DNA of 64,000 bases, taken from assembly GCF_010093225.1 (NCBI RefSeq), contig NZ_PDWM01000008.1, forward strand, positions 24,074 through 88,073, written 5' to 3'. Under the pieces are notes generated by a model. That model was not told the origin of the DNA, ran no database searches, and worked only from the letters and a program-made list of their open reading frames with translations. Both the position numbers and the translations under genes were made by a program. Of this stretch, positions 9,131 to 17,232 are shown piece by piece. Source of the stretch: Pseudoxanthomonas koreensis. Its GTDB lineage: Bacteria > Pseudomonadota > Gammaproteobacteria > Xanthomonadales > Xanthomonadaceae. Numbering within the stretch: position 1 is the stretch's first letter; the number at the start of each line of letters is the position of its first letter.

Positions 9131-10735
9131 ATGCGAAGGACCCTCCCGTTTGCGGCCGCCCTGGCGGCCGCTTTTCTTTTTCCGGCCGCTGCGGCCATCG
9201 CCGCTGCGCCCGCGGCTTCGCCGCCGGTGGATGCGGATGCACGAGCCGCGATCGCCCGCGCGGTGGACGAGACCGTTGCCCGCTACGGCCTGCCCGGCAT
9301 CGCCGTCGGCGTGATCGAGGACGGCCGCGTCGTCGCGGTGGAAACACGCGGCGAGCTGGCCGCCGGCGCCGGCCAGCCGGTCACCTCCGCCACCCTGTTC
9401 AAGATCGCCTCCAACACCAAGGCGATGACGGCCGCAGTGCTGGCGCGGCTGGTCGACCAGGGCCGGCTGCGCTGGGACGACCCGGTGGTGAAGCACCTGC
9501 CGCAGTTCCGCATGCACGACCCGTGGGTCACCGTGAACATGCAGGTGCGCGACCTGCTGATCCACAACAGCGGCCTGGGCCTGGGCGCCGGCGACCTGAT
9601 GCTGTGGCCGGAGCCCAACACCTTCACCCGCGCCGACGTGATCGCCGGGCTGGAACACCTGAAGCCGGTCACCAGCTTCCGCTCCGGTTACGCCTACGAC
9701 AACCTGCTCTACGTGGTCGCGGGCGAGCTGGCTGCGGCGGTGGCGGGCGTGCCCTACGACGAACTGGTGCGGCGCGAGATCTTCGTGCCGCTGGGCATGG
9801 AGGGCTGCCGGGTCGGCAGCTGGCGCCTGGACCAGGCCGGCAGCGTGGCCCTGCCGCACCGGCGCGTGGACGGGCGCAACATGCCGATGGACGAGCGCGG
9901 CCGCGGCGACGGCGGCATGGTGCCCGACATCACCTCGATGGCCGCCGGCGGCATCCGCTGCGGCGTGGACGACATGCTCAAGTGGATGCGGATGTGGCTG
10001 GACCCCCCCGATCCCTGGCTGTCGCCGGGGCAGCGGCGCGCGGTATGGACCGCGCACATGCCGATGCCGGTGAGCACGCGCATGCGCGAATGGGACGGCA
10101 CTCACTTCTCCGCCTACGGTTACGGCTGGCGGCTGTCGGACGTGGGCGGCGAGTGGAAGGTCGCGCACACCGGCACGCTGGACGGGATGTATTCCTCGCT
10201 GGTGCTGTTGCCGGACAGGCGCAGCGGCTTCGTGATCCTGATCAACGGCGAAGGCGAGGCCGCGCGCACCGCGCTGGGACAGGCGCTGCTGCAGCGCTAT
10301 ACCGATCCGGCTTCCGGCCACGGCGTGGCCCACTATGCGGGCCTGCTCGAGCGCGAGCGTGCACAGCGCGCCGAGGCGCAGCCGCTGCCGGACACCTCGT
10401 CGCGGCGGCCGGCGCGGCGTGACGAAGCGGCGCCGCTGCTCGGGGTCTGGCGCGACCCGTGGTTCGGCGAGGTGGCGCTGTGCCCGCGCACCGACGGCAT
10501 CGGTTTCGTTTCCACCCGTTCGCCGCTGATGGCGGGGCGGGTGATGCGCCTGGCCGACGGTCGCTGGTTGGTGGACTGGGATGCCGATGGCGTCGATGCC
10601 GAAGCCTGGCTGCATCCGCCTTCCCGCGGGCGCGACGATGGCGCTACGCTGGCCCTGTCCCACGTGGATCCGGATGCGGACTTCAGTTACGACTATGCGG
10701 ACCTTGCCTTCACCCGCCTGCGCGACTGCCCCTGA
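9131..10735 (+). CDS. exported serine hydrolase, beta-lactamase/S12 (class C-like) family
   Basis: A 534-residue protein with a signal peptide (MRRTLPFAAALAAAFLFP onward, ending near residue 27). The penicillin-binding fold motifs are complete: S94-N-T-K97 (SxxK), Y189-D-N191 (YxN) and H346-T-G (HTG replacing KTG, as in many S12 enzymes). A C-terminal beta-rich domain (about 430-534, GVWRDPWFGEVAL onward) resembles the extra domain of beta-lactamase-related hydrolases and D-aminopeptidase relatives. The family includes DD-peptidases, D-aminopeptidases, esterases and lactamases. Sitting between a TonB receptor and a D-Ala-D-Ala dipeptidase, action on D-amino-acid peptides or murein stems is the likeliest role. 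Start ATG 9131; an upstream extension would only overlap the receptor in another frame. Confidence 0.88.
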   Translation: MRRTLPFAAALAAAFLFPAAAAIAAAPAASPPVDADARAAIARAVDETVARYGLPGIAVGVIEDGRVVAVETRGELAAGAGQPVTSATLFKIASNTKAMTAAVLARLVDQGRLRWDDPVVKHLPQFRMHDPWVTVNMQVRDLLIHNSGLGLGAGDLMLWPEPNTFTRADVIAGLEHLKPVTSFRSGYAYDNLLYVVAGELAAAVAGVPYDELVRREIFVPLGMEGCRVGSWRLDQAGSVALPHRRVDGRNMPMDERGRGDGGMVPDITSMAAGGIRCGVDDMLKWMRMWLDPPDPWLSPGQRRAVWTAHMPMPVSTRMREWDGTHFSAYGYGWRLSDVGGEWKVAHTGTLDGMYSSLVLLPDRRSGFVILINGEGEAARTALGQALLQRYTDPASGHGVAHYAGLLERERAQRAEAQPLPDTSSRRPARRDEAAPLLGVWRDPWFGEVALCPRTDGIGFVSTRSPLMAGRVMRLADGRWLVDWDADGVDAEAWLHPPSRGRDDGATLALSHVDPDADFSYDYADLAFTRLRDCP

Positions 10736-10745
10736 CCTGCGCGGC

Positions 10746-11480
10746 GTGGCGCGACGTGGCCATGCGATCGCACGCGCCGCATCGGCTTGCCTGCTGCTGG
10801 CCGCGGTGCCGTGCTTTGCCGCGGACCCGGTGGTCTCGCCGGCGGCCGACCCGGCCGCGGCCGGCATGGTCGACGTGCAGGCGCTGGCGCCTGACATCGA
10901 AGTGGAGATGCGCTACGCCAGCAGCAACAACTTCACCGGTGCGCCGGTGCCCGGCTATGCCGCCAACCGCTGCTACCTGCTGCGGCCGGCGGCCGAGGCG
11001 CTGGCCCGCGTGCAGGCCGGACTGCGCACCGAAGGCATGGGCCTGCGCGTCTACGACTGCTACCGGCCGGCGCATGCGGTGCTCAGCTTCGTCGACTGGG
11101 TCGGGTGGCCGGACGATCCGGCGTTGAAGGCACGCTGGTATCCGCGGGTGGAGCGGACTGCGTTGATGCCCGGCTATATCGGCCGCGTCTCCGGCCACAG
11201 CCGCGGCGCGACCGTCGACCTGACCCTCGTCCGCTGTGGTGGCGAAACCGCTGGCGAGCGTGGCTGCGAACCGCTGGACATGGGCACGCCCTACGACTTC
11301 TTCGACCCGCTGGCCCACACCGATGCGGCGGAGATCACCGGCGTGCAGCGGGACAACCGGTCGCGCCTGGTCGACGCGATGGCCGCGCAGGGCCTGGCGA
11401 ACTACCCGAAGGAATGGTGGCACTACACCCTGCAACCGGAGCCCGATCCGGGCACCGCCTACGATTTCCCGGTGCGCTGA
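10746..11480 (+). CDS. D-Ala-D-Ala dipeptidase, VanX/M15D family, exported
   Basis: A zinc dipeptidase that hydrolyses D-Ala-D-Ala. The VanX signature is present: zinc ligands H151 and D158 in SGHSRGATVDLTL, and E223-W-W-H226, where E223 is the catalytic base and H226 the third zinc ligand. The GTG at 10746 gives a clean signal peptide (VARRGHAIARAASACLLLAAVPCFA) and a 10-bp gap to the previous gene; the alternative ATG at 10695 would overlap the serine hydrolase by 41 bp and give a long polar N terminus. Export and the lack of vanH/vanA neighbours argue for nutrient scavenging rather than glycopeptide resistance. Last gene of the rightward operon. Confidence 0.87.
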   Translation: MARRGHAIARAASACLLLAAVPCFAADPVVSPAADPAAAGMVDVQALAPDIEVEMRYASSNNFTGAPVPGYAANRCYLLRPAAEALARVQAGLRTEGMGLRVYDCYRPAHAVLSFVDWVGWPDDPALKARWYPRVERTALMPGYIGRVSGHSRGATVDLTLVRCGGETAGERGCEPLDMGTPYDFFDPLAHTDAAEITGVQRDNRSRLVDAMAAQGLANYPKEWWHYTLQPEPDPGTAYDFPVR

Positions 11481-11529
11481 GGGCCGCAGCCGGTAGACTC
11501 CGGCATTCCCTTCGCCACGCCCTTCGTCC

Positions 11530-11916
11530 ATGAACCTGTCCCTCCACACCGGCATGCTCGGCGCGCTCGAGGCCGCCCTGATCGCCTTCGCCGTCGGCAT
11601 GGTCGTGTACGCGCTGTGGTCGTGGGTGTGCCGCCGCGGCGGCCTGGAAGTAGGCCACGAACTGGGTTGGGGCTGCGCACTCGCGGTGCTGGTGGCCGCC
11701 GGCATCGACACCTGGCACCTGTTCTACCTGGGCGTGGCGCGGCTGGAGTCGCCGCTGTACGCGCGGCTGGCACTGGCCGGAATCCACGACCCGAACAACC
11801 TCGGCCTGCGCGTGGTCCTGCAGGTGCTGGGCGCACTGGCGGGCGCGCTGCTGGGCTGGTGGCTGTTCAGGGCGCGCGCCGCGCGCACGCAGCAAGGCGA
11901 TCGCCCGCCCTTGTAG
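11530..11916 (+). CDS. small membrane protein of unknown function
   Basis: A 128-residue protein with three predicted membrane segments (about 10-33, 47-65 and 95-113) and a basic C-terminal tail. No family was recognised. A TAGACT -10-like sequence lies about 40 bp upstream. Its stop codon TAG (11914-11916) is part of the TGTAG end of a REP element, so the last codons adjoin repeat DNA and the original C terminus may have differed. Confidence 0.6.
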   Translation: MNLSLHTGMLGALEAALIAFAVGMVVYALWSWVCRRGGLEVGHELGWGCALAVLVAAGIDTWHLFYLGVARLESPLYARLALAGIHDPNNLGLRVVLQVLGALAGALLGWWLFRARAARTQQGDRPPL

Positions 11917-12045
11917 GAGCCCACTTCAGGGGGCGACCCGACGAACACCGGAAGGTGCGGTGCTCAACGCGATGTCTCCGGATGGATCGCGTCGAACGCG
12001 GCTGCGATCGGCCTTCGTCGGGTCGCCCTCATGCGGGCTCCTACA
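11912..12045. repeat. GTAG-type REP doublet, copy 1 (134 bp)
   Basis: Inverted-repeat element whose left arm starts TGTAGGAGCCCACTTC and whose right arm ends GCGGGCTCCTACA, with a conserved core containing CAACGCGA and CTCCGGA followed by a GTCGAACG half-repeat. The right arm is the most degraded of the four copies (CCTCATGCGGG for CCCCTGAAGTGGG). The terminal GTAG and paired arms match the REP class mobilised by RAYT transposases (SMAG elements of Stenotrophomonas). Confidence 0.9.
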
Positions 12046-12130
12046 GGGAGAAGCATGCGATACCAGGGCCGGCCGGTTCCGCCGCACCGCCGCTGCTATC
12101 CTGCGGCTCCCACTCCGCACGGTCTTGCCC

Positions 12131-12859
12131 ATGCACGACATCCGCCTGGTCGGCTTCGACGGCGACGACACGCTCTGGCGCAGCGAGGACTACTATCGCG
12201 CCGCGGAGAAGCAGTACGAGGAGATCATCGGCCGCTACATCGACCTGCACGATGCCGGCACCCTGCGCCACCTGCTCGAGGTCGAGCGGCGCAACCTCAA
12301 GGTGTTCGGCTACGGCGTCAAGGGCATGACCCTGTCGATGATCGAGGCGGCGATCGAGCTGACCGGTGGCCGCATCGCCGCGCGCGACCTGCAGAAGGTG
12401 GTGGAGATCGGCCGCGACACCCTGCAGCACCCGGTCGAACTGATCGACGGCATCCGCGAGGCGGTGGCCGCGATCGCCGGCGAGTTGCCGGTGGTGCTGA
12501 TCACCAAGGGCGACCTGTTCCACCAGGAGGCGAAGATCGCCAGCTCCGGCCTGGCCGACCTGTTCCCGCGGATCGAGATCGTCTCGGAGAAGGATCCACC
12601 CACCTACGCGCGCGTGCTCGCCGAATTCGGCATCGACGCTTCGCAGTTCGTGATGGTCGGCAACTCGCTGCGTTCGGACATCGAGCCGGTGGTGCGGCTG
12701 GGCGGGGGGGGCGTGCACATTCCCTACGCGATCACCTGGGCGCACGAGGCCGAACACGGCCTGGCCGAGGAACATCCGCGCGTGCGCAAGGTCGCTGCGG
12801 CGGCGGAACTGCCGCAGGCGGTGCGCGGAATCGTGACGGACGTGCGCAACGGTTCATGA
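12131..12859 (+). CDS. HAD-superfamily hydrolase
   Basis: A 242-residue cytoplasmic hydrolase with the HAD motif I FDGDDTLW (nucleophile D10, acid/base D12, T14), motif II in VVLITKGD, a motif III lysine near EKDPP and motif IV VGNSLRSDIEP. The helical cap (about 20-110) is of the C1 type seen in phosphoglycolate-like phosphatases. The ATG at 12131 gives the normal HAD spacing (motif I within the first 15 residues). Substrate unknown. It stands alone, just downstream of REP copy 1. Confidence 0.88.
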   Translation: MHDIRLVGFDGDDTLWRSEDYYRAAEKQYEEIIGRYIDLHDAGTLRHLLEVERRNLKVFGYGVKGMTLSMIEAAIELTGGRIAARDLQKVVEIGRDTLQHPVELIDGIREAVAAIAGELPVVLITKGDLFHQEAKIASSGLADLFPRIEIVSEKDPPTYARVLAEFGIDASQFVMVGNSLRSDIEPVVRLGGGGVHIPYAITWAHEAEHGLAEEHPRVRKVAAAAELPQAVRGIVTDVRNGS

Positions 12860-12970
12860 ATGTTTCGTTCGTTCGCGCGCACCGGTAACGTTTCCATCGG
12901 CACGGGTTAAATCACCGTTCACCGCGAAGGCGGCAGTTTCATCGTCAACGCACAGACGAGGAGCGCTGCC

Positions 12971-13402
12971 ATGAACGCCATTGTCTCCACCCTCCGCTCC
13001 CGCCCCCGCAACTGGATGCGCGGCGCACTGTTCGCCACCGCGCTCACCGGTGCGGCCACCCTTCTGCCCGCTCCGCGCGCCCATGCCGCCGACGTGCAGG
13101 TCCGCGTCCTGGTCGACGTCGCCGACCTGATCTTCCGCAGCGGGCGCCCGTACTACTACGAAAGCGGTTACTACCGGCCGGTGGTGGTCGAATACGACCA
13201 CTGGCATCGCCCGGTGTACTACCGCTACGCGCCGCGCCCGGTCGTGGTCTACCACCGCCCGGCACCGCCGCGCCATTACCACGCGCCGAAGTACCGGGTC
13301 AGCTACAACGACTACCGCTACGACGACCGCAAGCACCACGACCACCACGGCAAGAAGGGGCGTGGCCACGACAAGCATCGCGGCCGCGGCTGGGACGACT
13401 GA
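12971..13402 (+). CDS. small exported Tyr/His-rich protein of unknown function
   Basis: A 143-residue protein with an N-terminal signal (about 15-40, ending PRAHA-A) and a mature part rich in tyrosine, histidine, proline and arginine. The region 60-110 alternates tyrosine/proline-rich patches such as YYYESGYYRPVVVEYD. The tail (about 118-143) is strongly charged, with HHDHHGKKGRGHDKHRGRGW. GAGGAG lies a few bases before the ATG. The composition suggests metal or polyanion binding at the cell surface, but no domain was recognised and no function is claimed. Confidence 0.7.
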   Translation: MNAIVSTLRSRPRNWMRGALFATALTGAATLLPAPRAHAADVQVRVLVDVADLIFRSGRPYYYESGYYRPVVVEYDHWHRPVYYRYAPRPVVVYHRPAPPRHYHAPKYRVSYNDYRYDDRKHHDHHGKKGRGHDKHRGRGWDD

Positions 13403-13469
13403 CCGCACGCGATGGTGGCAACGCCGGCACGCCATGCTCCATCGGTGGCGCGACGATGGACCCCTGCGC

Positions 13470-13498
13470 CTGACAGCCCGCGCAGGCTGCGGCAGAAT
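13470..13498 (+). promoter_or_regulatory. sigma70-type promoter placing transcription start at the start codon (probable leaderless mRNA)
   Basis: CTGACA (13470-13475), a 17-bp spacer and CAGAAT (13493-13498) form a good -35/-10 pair. The ATG of the downstream gene begins 7 bp after the -10, at the expected transcription start, and no Shine-Dalgarno sequence lies between. Confidence 0.5.
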
Positions 13499-13504
13499 CG
13501 CCGC

Positions 13505-14083
13505 ATGAGCCGCCTGCCCATCCGTCCCCGCACACCGCTGCGCCTGGTCCTGGCCGTCGCCCTGGCGGCCACGCTCGGCAACGCGGCCGGCCAGCCGGCG
13601 GGTCCTGCATCGGCCGCACCGGGCCAGGCCGATGCCACCGCGGCAGACGCACCACGCGCCCATGCCACCGGCGACGCCTGGCTGGATGGTCGCCTGGCCG
13701 CGATCGACGCCTACGCCATCCGCCATCCCGATGCGTTCGGCGCCGAACTGGAGCGTTACGCCGGCGTGCCGCAGGCCTACGTCCATGGCCTGCTCGCGCA
13801 GCCGGGTTGGGGCGGCGGGGATGCGTGGTTCGCCTGCTTCCTGGCGCGCGCCACCGAAGCCACCTGCCGCAGCGTGGTGCGTGCACGGACGCAGGCAGGC
13901 GTGGGCGCGGGATGGGAGGAGGTCGCCGCCGGCTTCGACGCAGCCCCCGGATCGGCGGCGTACCGCAACGTGCGCCTGGCGCTGGCCGACAGCTTCCGCC
14001 GCTGGGCATTGCCGCTGCAGCCGGATGCGGCGTTGTCGCGCGCGCTGCGCGAACGCGCCGCCGGGGATCCCGGCAGTCGCTGA
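13505..14083 (+). CDS. exported protein of unknown function
   Basis: A 192-residue protein with a signal peptide (basic start, hydrophobic LRLVLAVALAATLG, cleavage near residue 30) and an alanine-rich linker before a helical domain (about 55-185) with two cysteines (FACFLARATEATC). No family recognised. It converges on the AspT-like gene 14090-15778, only 6 bp apart, with no clear terminator between. Translation probably starts without a leader, as the promoter abuts the ATG. Confidence 0.65.
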   Translation: MSRLPIRPRTPLRLVLAVALAATLGNAAGQPAGPASAAPGQADATAADAPRAHATGDAWLDGRLAAIDAYAIRHPDAFGAELERYAGVPQAYVHGLLAQPGWGGGDAWFACFLARATEATCRSVVRARTQAGVGAGWEEVAAGFDAAPGSAAYRNVRLALADSFRRWALPLQPDAALSRALRERAAGDPGSR

Positions 14084-14089
14084 TCCGGG

Positions 14090-15778
14090 CTAGACCATCA
14101 GCAGCACGATCACGGTGCCCCAGGTGGTCAGGAACACGTGTGCGACCGCCACCGAGCCGGAATAGCCGATCACCGCGATCGCGCTGCCGCTCTTCTCCTG
14201 CACCGCGGCCAGCGCGGCGGTGAAGGTCTGCGCGCCGGAGATCGCGCCCAGCAGCAGGATCGGGTTGATCTTCAGCACCTTGTGCCCGAACCACAGCCCG
14301 GCCATCAGCGGCACCATGGTCACCACCGCGCCGCCCAGCAGCAGGCCGATGCCCGATTCCTTCACGGCAGGGATGAAGTGCGGGCCGGCGCCCAGGCCGA
14401 CCATCGCCACGAACGCGGCCAGGCCGAAGGACTGCATGAACTTCACCGCGCTGTCCGGCACCCGCCCGAACAGCGGGCGGTGGGCGCGGATGTGGCCGGT
14501 GACGATGCCGGCGAGCAGGGCGCCGACGCTGGTACCGATGGTCACGGTGATGTCGCCGACCGGCACCGCCACCACCGCGCCGAGCAGGGCGCCGATGAAG
14601 ACCGCGCCGCCGACGGCGACGAAATCGGTGACGTCGGTGGGCGTGACCACTTCGCCGAGCCGCGCGATCGCGCGCACCACGGCCTGTTCGGGCCCGGTCA
14701 GCTGGACCACGTCGCCGCGTTCCAGGGTGGTGCGGGTGCCGATCGGGATTTCCTGGCCGCGGCGCATGATCCGGCGCAGGAACACCGCCCGCGCGTCGTC
14801 GTCCTCGGCGACCTCCTCCAGCGGCCGGCCGACCCAGTCGCCGCGGCTGACGTAGATCTCGTAGGCCGCGGTGGGCACGTCGAGCAGCTCGCGGTCGTCG
14901 ATCTCGCTGGCGCGCTCGCCGATGAAGGCGACCAGCTGCTCGCGGCGGCCGCCGATGGCGAGCAGGTCGCCGGCGGCGATGCGGAAATCGGGCAGCGGGT
15001 CCATCAGCTCGCCGTCGCGGCGGATGCGGTGGATGAACAGGCGCTTGCCGTCGTGCAGCTGCTCGGCCTCGGCGACCGTGCGCCCGGCGATCGGCGCCTG
15101 CGCCTCCACGCGATAGGCGCGGGTCTCGAACGGCTGCCAGGCAGAGGCGATGCCGGTGCGGACGCGGACGATCCCGTACTGCGCCTCCAGCTTCAGCGCC
15201 TCGGCCTTCAGGTCCACGCGCAGCAGCGCCGGGCCGATCACGCTGCACGTAAAGATCACGCCGAGCGCGCCGGTGACGTAGCACAGCGCGTCGGCTACGC
15301 CGATGTGCGCCTCGTACATGCGCAGGGTCGCCTCGTCCAGCGGCAGGGCGCGGATCGCCTCGGCCGCGGTGCCCATCGCCGGCGATTCGGTCAGCGCGCC
15401 GGAGAGCATGCCGGCGGCCAGGCCGGGGTTGAGGTCCAGCGCCACCGCCACCGCCCATGCCACGAGCAGGCCGATCACCGGCATGAATGCGCCCAGCACC
15501 GCGAACCGCCAGCCATCGCCCTTCATCGCCGAGACGAAGCGCGGCCCGACCTCGTAGCCGATCCCGAACAGGAACAGCAGGAACACCACCGACTTGGCCG
15601 TGGCCGACACCGGCACCTCGAACAGGATCCCGATCAGCATCCCGGCCAGCAGCGAGCCGGTCACCCCGCCCAGGGTGAACCCGCGCACCTTGCGCGTGCC
15701 CACCCAGTAGCCGATCGCCAGTGCCAGGTAGACGCCCAGTTCGGGGTACTTGGCCAGCAGGGCAGTGAACCATTCCAT
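14090..15778 (-). CDS. AspT-family (AAEx) antiporter, copy 2
   Basis: A 562-residue inner-membrane transporter: about five membrane segments (1-165), two central soluble TrkA-C/RCK-C-like domains (about 205-370), then a second membrane block (about 375-562). This is the aspartate:alanine exchanger layout of Tetragenococcus AspT and E. coli YidE/YbjL. AspT exchanges aspartate for alanine electrogenically, and with a decarboxylase it creates proton-motive force. Here it is the fourth gene of a leftward operon headed by an Orn/Lys/Arg-type decarboxylase, 22 bp after the porin gene. Substrates are inferred from family and context only. Confidence 0.88.
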   Translation of the reverse strand: MEWFTALLAKYPELGVYLALAIGYWVGTRKVRGFTLGGVTGSLLAGMLIGILFEVPVSATAKSVVFLLFLFGIGYEVGPRFVSAMKGDGWRFAVLGAFMPVIGLLVAWAVAVALDLNPGLAAGMLSGALTESPAMGTAAEAIRALPLDEATLRMYEAHIGVADALCYVTGALGVIFTCSVIGPALLRVDLKAEALKLEAQYGIVRVRTGIASAWQPFETRAYRVEAQAPIAGRTVAEAEQLHDGKRLFIHRIRRDGELMDPLPDFRIAAGDLLAIGGRREQLVAFIGERASEIDDRELLDVPTAAYEIYVSRGDWVGRPLEEVAEDDDARAVFLRRIMRRGQEIPIGTRTTLERGDVVQLTGPEQAVVRAIARLGEVVTPTDVTDFVAVGGAVFIGALLGAVVAVPVGDITVTIGTSVGALLAGIVTGHIRAHRPLFGRVPDSAVKFMQSFGLAAFVAMVGLGAGPHFIPAVKESGIGLLLGGAVVTMVPLMAGLWFGHKVLKINPILLLGAISGAQTFTAALAAVQEKSGSAIAVIGYSGSVAVAHVFLTTWGTVIVLLMV

Positions 15779-15800
15779 TGGCGTCCCCAGGGGTGCGAGG

Positions 15801-17207
15801 TCAGAGCGACGGCGGGTCGTAGAAGACCATGATCCGCAGATCCTTCAGGTCGTCGCTGGCCGGGTCGGCCTGCGACACCTGGGCATAGCGCAGACGCACC
15901 ATCAGTCCCTTCAGCGGCCCTTCCGACGCCTTCCACTGCACGTTGAAGTCGGCTTCCTTGCGGGAGTATTCGGTCGGCGAGCTCGGGTCGCTGCCGTCCA
16001 CGTACAGGGCGTAGATGCCAAGCCCCTTCACCGACTTGAAGTCGTAGCCGGCGCGGGCCAGCCACGCCGACTCGCCGTCGCGGTTGAAGTCCTCGACCTG
16101 GACGCTGGTGTAGCCCGGGTAGCCGCTCCACGGGTTCTGCATGTTGGCGTTGCCGCCGGCGTCGGTGTAGGCCACGGTGAACAGCGCACCACCGCGGACC
16201 AGTTCGGCCTTGGCGCCCCACTGGTTGGAGTCGAAGCTGGTGCCCTTGAGCAGGTTGTCGCCGTTGCTGGACTGGTCGCTGTACTGCAGGGCGGTGCGCA
16301 GCTTCCAGTCGTCGGACAGGGCGAAGGCGTACTTGGCCTCGGTGTAGAAGATGCCGATGATGTCGTCGCTGTAGTAGCCGATCGCACCGACCGACAGGTC
16401 GCCGAGCGCGTAGTTGGCGCCGAGCGAGTAGACCCCGCGCTCGACCCCGGCCGGGGCGCCGGCGTCCCTGGCCATCGACACGAAGTCCTCGGAGGTGCGC
16501 TCCTTGATCTTGTCGAAGTAGCCGGCGCCGACCCGCCACTCGCCGGTGTCCTTGCTGTCGCCGTACAGGCCCTGCAGCACCGCGGCCTGGAAGGTGTTCG
16601 GCGTCATCCGCGCGTCGTTCTTGTTGATGTACGGGGTGTCGAACGCGCGCCGGCCCAGGGTCAGGCGGGTGTCCTGGTTGAGCAGGAACTCGCCGTAGAC
16701 CTCGCCCAGCACCGTGTAGCCCTCCTGCCCGGGGGCGAGCAGGCCGGTGCCGTCCTTGTCGTCGGGACCATACAGCTTCTGCGAGGTGTAGCCGGTGGCG
16801 CCGAAGGCGAAGAACTCGCGGAAGTAGCCGGTCTTCAGGCCGGCCGATCCGCCCAGCGCCCAGGCCTCCATCTCGCTGTTGTCGTATTTGTCGCGGTCCA
16901 GGTAGAAGGTGCGTGCCTGCACGTCGAACTTGGTGTCCTCGAACGCCTTGCGCCGGGTCTCGCGGATCCATTCCTCGCGGGAAGGGCCGAAGCTGTCCTG
17001 CATCCCGGTCTGGCCCTGTTCGAGCGAACTCGGCTCCAGGTCCATGTCGTCCAGCGTTTCCAGTTCCTCGCGGACCGGTTCCACCGCCGCCGTCTGCGCC
17101 AGCGCGACGTCCGGCATGGCCAGGCTGCCTGCGAGCAGGCAGCTGGCCGTGGTTGCGAGGAGCGCCGGTCGCGCACGGCGCCTTTCCGGATTCAGCCTGA
17201 TGTCCAT
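15801..17207 (-). CDS. outer-membrane porin, OprD-like
   Basis: A 468-residue outer-membrane protein. A signal peptide ends near PDVALA-Q (residue about 38), followed by a short acidic linker and an 18-strand-type barrel from about residue 95, with alternating aromatic and polar residues. The phrases RRAFDTPYINKNDARMTPNTF and LKGLMVRLRYA are typical of OprD-family specific porins for basic amino acids and small acids. Unlike most porins it ends in FYDPPSL rather than a C-terminal phenylalanine. It lies between the two AspT-family genes, fitting a role as outer-membrane gate for the decarboxylase substrate or product. Confidence 0.82.
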   Translation of the reverse strand: MDIRLNPERRRARPALLATTASCLLAGSLAMPDVALAQTAAVEPVREELETLDDMDLEPSSLEQGQTGMQDSFGPSREEWIRETRRKAFEDTKFDVQARTFYLDRDKYDNSEMEAWALGGSAGLKTGYFREFFAFGATGYTSQKLYGPDDKDGTGLLAPGQEGYTVLGEVYGEFLLNQDTRLTLGRRAFDTPYINKNDARMTPNTFQAAVLQGLYGDSKDTGEWRVGAGYFDKIKERTSEDFVSMARDAGAPAGVERGVYSLGANYALGDLSVGAIGYYSDDIIGIFYTEAKYAFALSDDWKLRTALQYSDQSSNGDNLLKGTSFDSNQWGAKAELVRGGALFTVAYTDAGGNANMQNPWSGYPGYTSVQVEDFNRDGESAWLARAGYDFKSVKGLGIYALYVDGSDPSSPTEYSRKEADFNVQWKASEGPLKGLMVRLRYAQVSQADPASDDLKDLRIMVFYDPPSL

Positions 17208-17232
17208 TCCATCACTCCTCGTCTTGCAGCGA

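Noticed and set aside
5994..9347. A 1117-codon minus-strand open frame opposite the TonB receptor
   Set aside because: Antisense to an unmistakable receptor gene; no start context, no recognisable domain.
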